From Apteryx mantelli (lineage: Eukaryota > Chordata > Aves > Apterygiformes > Apterygidae), in the NCBI RefSeq assembly GCF_036417845.1, contig NC_089982.1, positions 67,283,684 to 67,347,683 of the forward strand: a stretch of DNA of 64,000 nt, given 5' to 3'. Positions 47,421 through 59,000 of the stretch are shown piece by piece (within the stretch, counting starts at the first letter, position 1; every line of letters starts with the position of its first letter). Below the pieces are notes generated by a model, which ran no database searches, was not told where the DNA came from, and was given only the letters and a program-made list of their open reading frames with translations. The position numbers were made by a program, and so were the translations under genes.

Positions 47421-49190
47421 ATAAATGATGGGCATTCTAATACCATTAACAATTCTTTTAATCAGTGGGCTTAATTTATAAATCTTTTTGATTTATTTTT
47501 CATTATTTGCTATTTGCTGGTGCAAACAAGAAGCTGTTTTCAGCAATAGGTTGTCACAGAAGCCTAAGAGGACATGTAAGATTGTGATATATTGCACGAA
47601 TGATACTGTAAACCACAGAAAAATATGAACAAAGAGGAAAGATGAATGTACTCTCTAGAGAAGTACAGTTATAGAGTGTTTGTAAGGAACAGCTAATTTA
47701 GAAGAAAATGGACAATTTGGAGAAAATGTCTAAATTTGATTTATAATTTGCAGGTAAAATATATGAACTCTATGTATATCTTTATCGAATTACAGTTGCA
47801 TGCTAAAGCTAGTTGCCCTTCTGGTCTTTTACCTCCAGTTTCAGGGGTCTGTGATCTGTAAATAACCAGAGACATTTATTAAACTTGATAATCTTACATT
47901 CAAAGAGAACTCCTCCTGGGTTTAGCCTATGTGGCTTATGTTTCTTCCTATATAAACTGTAAACTAAGCAGCTGGAATAGAAATTTTATTAATGGTGAGG
48001 CTGAGAGATCACCTGCTCAAAGGGATGTGAAGTTGTACAAGGAGATCTCACAGCCATTTTAGAGAACAAAATGACATTGTGCCTAGATGCCAAACCACAA
48101 ACAAGTCTAAACAGTGGGGGAAATTGTGGTAAGGAACAATGGACGCATATTTTATTCTTTTGTCTTGTTCTGTCTGTTATGTAAAACAAAGAATAACTGT
48201 GGGTAACCCTATGTTACTTGTTTATCCTGGTTTGAGATTAGGGTCTTGGCCCAGTGACCTTCACGTTCCCCCCACCACCATAGCGTATCCAAATTTCCCA
48301 GCTTAGACATTTCCGAAATGGTTTTATGGACACTCCTCAGGGAACAGCGCTGTAAGTCGCCATCCTCCAGCGGACGCTGCTGTGTGCTGTGTCCCTCCTG
48401 CCCTCCAGCACGAAGCCAAGCACGTAGCACAGGCTGAACGCTTTCATTTTGGGTGCAAACAAAGCACTCGCGTGCTGCGGCATCCACTGCGAGGCGGCAG
48501 TTCACAGTGCTGACCCTCTTCCGTTAGGCATGGAAGCCCCAAACTGCTGTAGAGGCCAGAGTCCAAATTTCCAGGCACGGTGGATGAGGGGCAGGAAGGG
48601 AACCAAGGTGGTGGGCAGCAGTTCAGCTGCTTGCACACTCTGTGCAATTACCCTTGGACTCTGCCTGGATAATGCCGGCTGTGCAGGCGTTTCCCGTGTT
48701 CGGAGCAGAGGGAAGACTGTGGGCGATGCACCTCGGCTCGACCTCGCTGTGGGGACGCTGCGTGCCGCGGCCGCAGCCCTGGTCGGACTGCGGGGGGCTG
48801 GGAAGGTGCGGAGCGCCCTGCAGTGCTCAGGTTCAGCGCCGATGGGTGACGCTCTGCCCAGCGGGGACAAAAGGAGCTGGACCAAGTCCTGCGTCATTGT
48901 ACTGGTTACATATGCGTGACAAGAGTAACAGCGCAGGCCCGCGCCCCAAATGGGCAGTGTTTTAATACCGTATTTTGAGAAAATGGAATATTTTCTAGCT
49001 CTTTTGTCCCCTCAGTGTGCCCTCCTTTACACATATGCAGGAGTGGGTACGTAAGCAGTTGGGGGGGTGTTGCAGGTACACAGCATTAAGCCTGTAGTGC
49101 ACGGCAGCCCCGATGCCGGTCCCCCGCTGGGCCGTGCTGCACGGACACACCGGCGTGCCCAGAGCAGCGGTGCAGGCGGCAGAGCGCTGC
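47421..49190. other. Intergenic upstream of CCDC149
   Basis: AT-rich until about 48.3 kb, then rising GC content from about 48440 to 48910. Open frames there on both strands have no recognisable family. This may be promoter-proximal sequence of CCDC149. Confidence 0.55.
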
Positions 49191-50010
49191 GGCTACTTCG
49201 GATGAAGACGTGAGGGCAACCGGGCGCGCGCGGGGGCCGCGCACCCCCGGCGGCACCAGCACGGCCATGTCCAGGCTCGTCTCCGCGACCCCGGCGGGTG
49301 CCCTGGGCAGGGCCCCCATCGGAAGGGGCCGTGCGGCGAGGCCCCGGCCCGGGCCCGACCACCTGCCCCGGCCCCGGCCGCCCAGCCCGCCACGACCTGC
49401 GGCAGCCCGTGACCGCAACGCCGCTGGGCGGCCGCGGCCGGGCGGCGGGTGAAGGCCGCAGGCCCCACAGGCCCCGCCTCTCCCCGCCGGCGCCTCCGCG
49501 GAAGGCCACGCCGCGCCGGGCGGGCGGGGCCGCTCGCCGCCGCATGCCGCCGCGGCCCGCCGCAGCCATGAGCTCCCACCGCAGCGAGAGCGACTGGCAG
49601 GGGCTGGTGAGCGAGGTGAGGCGGCGGCGGCGGCGGCAGCGGGGCGGGCGGGACGCCGCGGGGCCGGGCGCCCGGCTCCCCCGCGCGGCCCCGGCGGCGT
49701 TAGCCGGCGCTCCGCGGGCGGCAGGCCTGGGCCCGCCACCTGCCGCCAGGCGGGGCGGGCCGGGGCGGCGCGGCGCGGGGTCCGCCCGGCCCCGCGGCCC
49801 CTTCCGCTGCGCCCCCGGGCGGCAGGTGCCGCCCCTTTGGCGGCGGAGCGCGGGGCGGCCGGGCCACGCGAGACTGCGGGGCTCCCGGCGGCGGCCGCGG
49901 GGGCGGCGGGCACCCGGCCTGGTGGAGCGGTGGCCTCGATTGGCCGGGCGGCCTGCGGCCACGCGTGACTGCCCTCCGCCGTGACTGCCCTCCGCCGTGG
50001 CGGCCTCCCT
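49190..50010 (+). promoter_or_regulatory. CCDC149: CCDC149 CpG island promoter
   Basis: About 800 bases of very high GC with dense CpG, flanking the first coding exon at 49568. No TATA box is evident; several GGGCGGG/GC-box-like motifs occur. The long antisense open frames across the island are compositional artefacts. Confidence 0.85.
49568..49615 (+). CDS. CCDC149: CCDC149 coding exon 1
   Basis: Encodes 16 residues (MSSHRSESDWQGLVSE) and ends GAG|GTGAGG. The ATG context gcagccATGa has G at -3. The frame stays open upstream through another ATG at 49544 (context with C at -3). Confidence 0.85.
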
Positions 50011-53000
50011 GTGGCAGCGCGGTGCCACGAAAGGCCACGGCGCTGCCTTCTCCAGCGCCACGGGCGGCAGCGCTGCCGCTGCACGCTGGGGCACGAGGGT
50101 CCTGAACCGCCGAACCCAGCGCCCTCCTTGCACGTGTTAGCCTTCGGCTGGTTGCCAGAAACCAGGTTCTAGGTGCCGATCCTGCTGTTGGTTTGAAATC
50201 TCCAGGGATTCACCCGTGGAGATGCTGCGGTGAGGCGGAGGCCTCGGGCCTTGCGCGGTTACACACGTACAGGAAGATCCAGCAGCAGCACAAGGTTTCC
50301 AGCCCGAGCCCTGCTGTGGCAGCTGGCACGGGCACCAGAATTCACTCGTAGGAGTTGACTCATATGATATATCCTGACAAAATGCACACTCTGGGTCACA
50401 AATGCAAGGGCTTTGAATTCAGTGGTATCAGTTAAGGCATGGGGGGAAAAAAATAGAATAGCTTGGGAACATGAACTTCAACAAGTAGGCAGAATTTCGG
50501 AATACAAGAGCATTAAATGTCATTAACTGCTACGTTCACCTTAAAAAAATCTACAGTGCTTAAAAGTAGATGCTTTAATTTAGGATAAGTTTCCAATCTC
50601 AAAACAACTTGGGTCAGTGTAACTTAAAGGAGTATCATCAAAGTTAAATCTGTTTAATAGGCAAAAAAAAAAAAAATAGGTTAGGGTACTTATTTTTGCA
50701 TTACTATACAACATAACTATAAAAATATTTTCATGTTTATAACTTACAAACAAAACTGTGCGAAAGTCATGTGCCTAAAAGGAAACGGAGTCTCCTGTCC
50801 TAGGCTGTGATGCACGTAGGTGAATTCCTCTGATTTCAGTAGGGCTTTGCCTCTCTTGTATTCTGTAAGCATGGCCTAGGGCCCTAACCTGTCAAAAAGA
50901 TGCATGAATTCAGAGTCCTGAACCTGTCACATCTCCCAGTGATTTCAGTGGGAGTTTGTGTGGGCCCAGGTCTGTGCTCGTGCAGTACTTCCAGAATTGC
51001 AGTCTATCTACACGCACAGTGCTGTCAAACTCACGACATAATCCAGAAGAAAGTGGAAAAAGTATGCTTTTCAGCATCCTGATGATGAATGTTGTGCCCA
51101 AAGGGAATTTTATTTGGGGGCGGAGGGGCGGTGTCACATGGCAGGGAAGGGTGAGAAATAGGAAGAGAGAATTCCAGAGGCAAGGTAAAAGGGAATGTCC
51201 CTGTTCTTGACTTTAAAAAGTCGTTTTGAGTTACTTTGGAACGTTCTGACTTTTTATATGATTTAACCTACAAACTCAGTCCTGAAATCATGTTGTTTGG
51301 GTGAAGGCTTATTTCTATTTTAGAGGCTTCTTGATTGTAGCAAATTTTAATGACTCTGCTGAGCGACAGTCTTGCAAAATGCTTAAGCATATGTATAATT
51401 TCTTTTTCTGAGGAACAATTAGAGGCATAGTGATTTATATTCCATTTTTCCTTCCCTTCTCTCTGTTCCCACAGCAGGCTTACAGCCTGTTTTTCTGCGT
51501 GAGGTCTGCAGCACACGCTGTCAGGGTATAGCCTTCCCTCTTTTGCCTTCCCTTTCTTTTGGCTATTGTGATTAACTCTGTGTGATTTACCCATTAAGTT
51601 CTACTAATACTAATGGGTCTGTGAGAAAGCAGCTTTAGCTTCTGAAGTAACTTGTAATACATTTTTCCAATTTACTGTGTTCTTTATGCAATTTCAGGGG
51701 AAGGTATAGAGCTTATCCAGGCCTCTTAGTTTCAGTATCTGCTGGGTAGTTTAATGGTTTTGTTCCCTACACAGTGTTTCCTAAACATTCAGAAGCGCTG
51801 TCAAGTGGAAGGCCTAACATAGGCAGAAAGGGTCTTGGTAGCTCTAAACATTTCCACATCCCGTATGTTGGACAGTTAAATGTGGAACTGGGTACCAAAT
51901 CTTTGTATAAAAAGGCCAGAAGCCAGCGGATCCAGATCAGTGGTCAAATTCACTTCCACAAGCTGGGTCCTCCAAATTTGAAAATGAGGAGGCACTCAGA
52001 TTAAAATATCTGATTTTAAACAGATTACAGTTGCTTTGACAAGTATCTCAGGTGTTAAGTAAAGTGGTAAGATGTATTTTTGATCCTTAAATGTACATAT
52101 GCAAACACTTGTACACATAGCTGGATATTTTTGTAATCTGGCTTTTCAAAATAATTTTTTATTTTGGTGTGTTCCACACTTTTCTGTATTTTCTCTCTCT
52201 TTTTTTTTTGTTCCATTTCAGTGCCCTTTGCTCTGTACCCTTTCATGTCTTTGTCTTTCTCTACTTTTCCCATGTTCATCACCAGCCTCTTGCTTGTTCT
52301 TTTGCTTTCATGTTACAGATTTTTTCCACTTACTCCATTTCAGGCCTAGTGTACAGCTGGCGCTGTGCTCAGATTTGCACCACGTGTACTCTGAACAGCC
52401 TTTAAACTAACTCTGAATAGGGTGACGTGGAAAGAAATACTGGGAAAAAGCCAACTTCCCAAATGCTGTAGAAGGAGTCATTATTTCCACTGATAACCTT
52501 GCAAATGTATACAAACAAACAAGCCGCAGGAGTGAGAATGCACATAAATTTTGCGCATTCCAGAGCTGAGCTCAAGTGGTTATGGGCATGTGTGTGTATG
52601 TATGAATGTATACACATATGTTAATCTTAAAACTTTAGAGGGCTTGATGGAATACAGTATTTTGTTGTTTGTAACTTTCTGAATATATAGTGCTTGCAGA
52701 AGTTTTGAGATTTCAGGCACTCGAAATTTCTTTTGGCTTCCTAACTTTCTCTGTGGTCTTGCTGGCTTCTCCTTTTTTGTGGAGTGACAAAATCACAAGC
52801 TGGGTATTTCAGCTGAGGCCAGGTGACATGTGTGTAACAAGGACAGGCAGACCACTCTAATAACTCCTACTGATTCTAAACACTGCAGGCTAAGCTGAGG
52901 GTGTAGAGCTAATTTTTGAGAAATGTGTGTCAAACTGTGCTCTAGTTTTCTGTTGAGTTACCACATAATTTTTGGTTAGAGTCTGGATTTTGTTCTTATC

Positions 53001-56000
53001 TTTAGGTCACTGCACAGCCTCAGTTATATTCAAAGGGAGGATATTTAAATGCCTATGTTAAGCTATAGGATGAAGACCAAGTCAATAACTTTACTGCTTT
53101 GACACAAATGAAACTGAGCCATAGCAAGAACTTTCTTGCTGGCTAGACTGAGATCGTGGCGTGAATCCTTCAGAAACAAGTGATCTTCATAAATCTCAAA
53201 ATGCTGTCTCAAGAGTAGGGCCCATTCCTTTGAACATGCCTTTGAATGTCTCTTCTTTAAAACAAATCCTTGATGCAAACAAAATACCTCTTCCACCTGG
53301 AAGAGGGTGAAAATAGAAAAATATGACAGATATTAGTTGCTTTGCTGAGTGCACTGCTAGGAAGTAATCACAGTAAGGTGGTTATGCTGTACTCACACTA
53401 AAAAGGATAGAATTCTTGAAAACAATTTTGGTCACCAAAATCTGGGTTGTAGAGTTCTATTTGTTTGCTTTTAAATATTTTTGAATATCCAGACTTACTT
53501 CTTGGCCTGACTGCCTTGTTTGTGGCTATGCTAAGCTGTTAACTTACACAAACTTGTCAGTCATTTTCTTACTGCCTCAGTTTTCCTGCCCTGATAATGG
53601 GGATATAACATAAATAAAAAATTAATATGAATGAAAAATGCTGTCTATGAACCCTGAAGGTAGTTGAGGCAATTAACCCAAGTTTCTGTTTTGAGAGCTG
53701 GGGAAGCTTCCAGCTCTGTATATTCTGCTATACAGAAGAGCGGGATTTTAGTTTTTGCCTGAATTCCATGTAGTCTGGCTTTGACTCATTTGATTTGTGG
53801 GTGATGACAGAATCAGTGATTGGGAAAGGAACAAGTGGTACTGTGATCTTGGTGGGGTGGGATGACTTCAACAGCACCAGACGATCATGTGTGGTAGGGA
53901 AGAAACATTTACTGTGTCATGTGTGCGACCACCTCTGTCCTTACTTCAGAAAGCTGACTTTCTGTGAGTTCAGTCTCCTTTCCACTGAAGTTGGTGAGTA
54001 TTCTTCCATTAACTTCATGGAGAGTTGGCACTAGTCCTAATTTAATGCTGCTTGGAGAATGTGTACTTTTGGCGGTTTTCTCCACTGGAAGCAAGAAAGG
54101 TTTCCTAGGAAACCCATAGACTAGAGTGGTTGTCCTGAGTTCTTACTGCTGGCTTCTCCCTCAGATTTGCCAACTTTCAGAATTAAATCCAGTGTCAAAA
54201 TGCTTCTCTTCCTTGTCGCCTCCCACACATTACAGCATTCGCTGTATGCTATTTACAGCTACTCATAGGTGACTGTACTTCCTAAAATTAGGTTGAAGAA
54301 ATGCAGTCTCCATTCAATCTGTTGTTCTGAAGAGGCTCCTTCTTGATTATTAACTGTATATGGCCTTTGGCACAGCAGAGGGAAGTGATACACATGTGCT
54401 TTTGAGTTCTCTTCCATAATAACTGGCAACTTAAAACTTGGAGAAAGAGTTTTGGGGAATCATTTCTCTCTTATGCAACTAGTGAGCAGCAGTTCTAGAT
54501 GAAATATCTAAATGTTCCAGACATGAATTCTGCGTAAGAGTGAGAAACCTAACCTGCTTATAACTGGCAGAACACACCTTCTCTGTAGGTTGCATGATTT
54601 TTTTTCTTTTATGTGGACTAGAGAGAAAAGGAAGGAAAATCAGTGAGATATTCATGTTTATAACATCTCTTTCATTTTCTGTCACATTGCCTTTTCAAAC
54701 AGAATATGGAATGTACTTAACCAAACCTATGTGAAGATACCGTATAGGCTTTGGAACCACTAATTTAGGTGCTTTTCCTAATGTGGGCAAATGCCAGTGG
54801 CTGTAGGCTAGAACAGAGCAGAAAAAAGATGCTCTCAGGTCCCAAGGTGATCAAGTTAGTGTTGTAATGGCTTTGTCATTGGGAAAAGGGAGTGGAAATG
54901 GTAAAAGAGCTGACACTGTGGCATGGTTCTCAGGAACGATGGGAGCGGTGCCACAGAGAGCTGCATGTTGGCCTTTCAGGGAACAAAACAAGTGTTTGCT
55001 GTTCATGTGTTCATGCTCCAGGTTGGAATAAGACACCCGTAGGGGTGTTGAGGAAAAAATGTGGAGAAAATAATGATGTAGTCTGATGCGTAGAATACAA
55101 AATGTTTAAGAGTATCACTAAACAGTGTTATTTTGAATAATCAAATCAGATGACTTGATGCTAATTCTTAAATGATTGGTGAAGATACGGTGTGATAATA
55201 ACACCAACACAAGACGTGGTGTTCTGGGAAGCTGCTTATATTTCTGTCCGTCAGTGAATGATACCAGCCTGCTTCACACTACAGCAGTTAGGAGGGGGCT
55301 AATGAAGGAAGTGTAGGAAAGCAGGAAAAGCAGAGTTGGTATTAGGGGCTAAAACCAGAGAAACTGCGTGGTCTGGGGTTTTATTACAAATGAGGGCATG
55401 ATGAGATGGGATGGTGGGCAAGTGGCTAGTAATTGTGTATTTCCCTGAGTTTGAGTGCTTGACTTTTCCAGATATGTTGATCAGTTTAATCTGAAGTCAA
55501 GGGGAGCAACATTACTAAAACATGGTCAACAAACACCCCAAATAGTGACATTGCAATGCATTTTGGCACACTTCATTGGATTTGTTATTTTCACAACAAA
55601 ATTACCTCCAGGAGTGTGGTGAAGAGCGATTTGTTAACACTTCAGGCAGTTAAATAGTAATTGTAGCTCTTGTCCAAAAGACAGTGATTACAGGTGACTG
55701 TTTCTCGGAGAGCTTGGTGTATGTCAGGTGTTCAGGCCTGTGTACCAAGGAGTTCAGCTCAGCATCTGGGAGATCACTAGGTCTGGAGAATTGAGAACAC
55801 ACAGAGTATGATCCACAGTAATTCCAAAGCAGAACTTGGAGGTAATATGTGTACTTCTACTCTCAGGAAATTAGATGTTTTCCTTTTTGTTGCTAATTCA
55901 CATAAAATAGCTAAGTATAGGCCAGTAATTTATACAAATTTAAAATAAATTATTCTGTGATATGAATTCAGTGTGTTTGTTAGTTTAAAAAAAACCCTAA

Positions 56001-59000
56001 AACTTTGACAGTATCCCAGCTTCACTGGATTATTAGACCATGTCTGTGTTGTTGTTAATGAGATCTATCCAGATTTGTCACTAAAAATAGCAATGGACAA
56101 ATAGTAAGTGTTTGATATAGAGGGTCACCTTGGAGCAATTCCACTCTCCTGTAAAGTCAGTCTCTTTTTACTCAATTTCACTAAAGTAGTTATCTGGCTG
56201 TAAAGCAGTTCAGGCAGTGATGTAGGATGTCATATATATTCCTTTAATTATTATGATCTTCCTTGTAGCAATTATAATTTGCTTTATTGCAGATAACAGT
56301 GAATTGGTAGATAAAAGTCACTAGACAGCTAGGAAAAGTTGCATGTTGTAGCTTTTAGATTGAAAGTATAGTAGCTGGTTCATATTTAACTATTCTTTAA
56401 ATTCTTTTTCAACGTCAATTAAAAAGAAAGAAATAATAAGAATATTTCATTTTAACTATAACACATTACAGAAATCACTTTTTTGTCCCACTGATTAGTC
56501 AGTACACTAGACATAGTATTTTTCCTTCAAATACAGAGGAAGAAATCTCTATAGGAATGCCAGAAACATCTACTGAATGCTTTTTCTGAGACTATATTTG
56601 AAAATTTTCCATATTGCTTACGTTGTTCCAAAAAGATTATCATGCTGCTGTGTTCCTGTTGACAGCATACCAATTTTGCTGGGCTTGTTTGTTCATATAT
56701 AGGAAATTGTTGGTGGGACTCAATTTTTTCCCTAAATAGAATCCTTTCCTGGTATTTGGCTGTTAAGTCACTTTATGGCCATTATTAATACCTTTTTTAA
56801 CATTAAAAAGCATATACATTGAATAACCTCTTTGAGGTCTGTCTTGGTATAATTTGTTTTTCTTTCAGACCTAGTAATTGGAATTGGAAGCATAGTTTTG
56901 TTGAATAATCAGATTCCACAGGAATGTTGTGGATTTATTGTCTCTTATACCATAAACACATGGAAGCAAATTACTATACATTCTTACTGTTTTTATCCTA
57001 TTTAGGGGAGAAGGTCAATACGTACAAAAGACAAAAATAGTTTCAAAAAGTCTGCTAGATGCTCCTTTTTCTAGTAAAATCCAGACAGTACACTGATGAG
57101 AGATGCACAACCGCTTTCTTCCATATGGTACTTTATCAGTATATAATTCATCAAGTTAAAGTATAGTTTACACAAGGAGGAGATCATTATTCCTTTTCAT
57201 TTAGACTCTGAACACAATTGTGCCTGCAATCTGTTTAGGGCTCAGTAACTGCCATCCTCGTAGATAACACACAATTCCCTTACCCCCACCAACACCACCG
57301 TTAAAGGTGAAGCCGCATTTTATGCTGGCAGTGTGTGCTTTGGGGAGGCCTGGGATTTATGTCAGCTCCAAGTTTTGTTTAGCACTGGATCTGCTTTTTT
57401 CACCCGATAAATGTTGGGGTTTTTTGTAGTTTGTTGTCACAGACGCCGGTTAGCTCTTTCATAGCCCCCCCCACCCTGGGTGGCAGTGCTTAGAGGTATG
57501 TGCTCCTGGTGTACATATCCGAAGGTGAGATGTTTGGCTTTGCTCCCCTCCCATTGTGTACATTATCTATATAACCTGTTCTGCAGGCCATGTAGGCCTT
57601 GGCTGTATGTGCTGGTCTCAGTCTTCCTGTTGATTAAAATAACAAGACAAGCTTTTTGGTTCTGGGGTTTTTGTCTTTTTTTTTTTTTAAGTGATTTGGC
57701 TGTTTGCTTTTACTCAGTTTTATTTGCAATTACTGTGTCAGATTGTTAGTATTTAGAAACAGTTTAGTGAAGACATATTGTAGAATTGGCTAAGACATGA
57801 GATGAAAGTGGCAAAAAGAAAGGAGATTGTCAGGACAAATATTTTACTGTAAGTGAAAAAATGATTTTTTTTCCAAGTTTAAAATTGCTTACCGTGTCGC
57901 TATAATCACTTGCTGACAGTATTAAAGTTTAGTTTCCAATACCTTTCAATGTTTTATCAGGGAACCTGACATTTGTGTAAAGTATCAGTAAGGACACAAG
58001 CACATAGATACAGTGCCTTTGTAAAGCTGATGCCAAGGCATCATAATCCAGAAAATTTATGGCAGGATTTCAACTTCAGTATTGCCAGAAATAAAATTAA
58101 TCCAAGGTGGAGGTGTCCTTTTTGAGAGTTCAGATCCTTCTTGGAATTGCTTTTCTCATTCCCTTCCTGCCTTTTTGCAACTAAGCATTTACAATTTTTG
58201 GAAAATGTTGGCTGTACTAATATACCAGACTCCCTTTTCACTTTCTCATTTACTTGAAATTGAGGTTAACAAAGTCAATTCCAAGCAAGTAGTATATATG
58301 AGTAATGATTTTTGTCCCAAAGAACAGCACTGACTTGAACAGTATGGAAGTGCTGATGCTCTTGCTTTGTACAAGAGCCCATAATGACAAAGTATTCTTG
58401 TCAGAGTATATAATGAAACTATAAATTGTTTTCATGAGTGCTGTGATATTTGGTCTCTTGCAGAGCAAATTCAGAAAGTATTTAGTGCCACATCTCATGT
58501 GAGTAACATCAGAAATAGAAATATATACTTTAGCATGAGTAGTGTCAAGTGATGGGTGAGAAGAATCTGCTGATTGAACATCACGTTAAATGAAAAAGTT
58601 GCTTGGAACTTCTGATAGGTAAAATTCAGCCACTGCAGGAAAGCATGATGTACGCATTACTCTCTTCCTCTCGACAGGGAAAGGCAATGAAGTAGATCAG
58701 ACTAGCGCAGGACAGCAAAGATTTGCAGATTCTGCTTCCTTTTGTGCATGAGCCCTGAGTATGAGCCCTAAGCTAAGCGGTGGTGACTGGAGCATGGAAA
58801 AGGAAGGCTCACTTCTGTCTCTTCTCTCTCCAGTCAGATGCTTGCGATATTCCTCCATTATTTCTCATTCTTTTGATTTACTAAGCAAGTAATATCATAG
58901 TGCACCAAGAGTCTGAATTGGTTTCTTTTCTGTGCCTATAGCGTATCTCACTGTAATGGTTTCAGATGCTAGGTAAGTTTTGGTTGCAACTCATGCTACC

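Noticed and set aside
49027-50133. 368-codon and 332-codon open frames on the - strand across the CCDC149 CpG island
   Set aside because: Low-complexity Arg/Ala/Pro/Gly translation in a GC-rich island that lacks stop codons by composition. The true coding exon is on the + strand.
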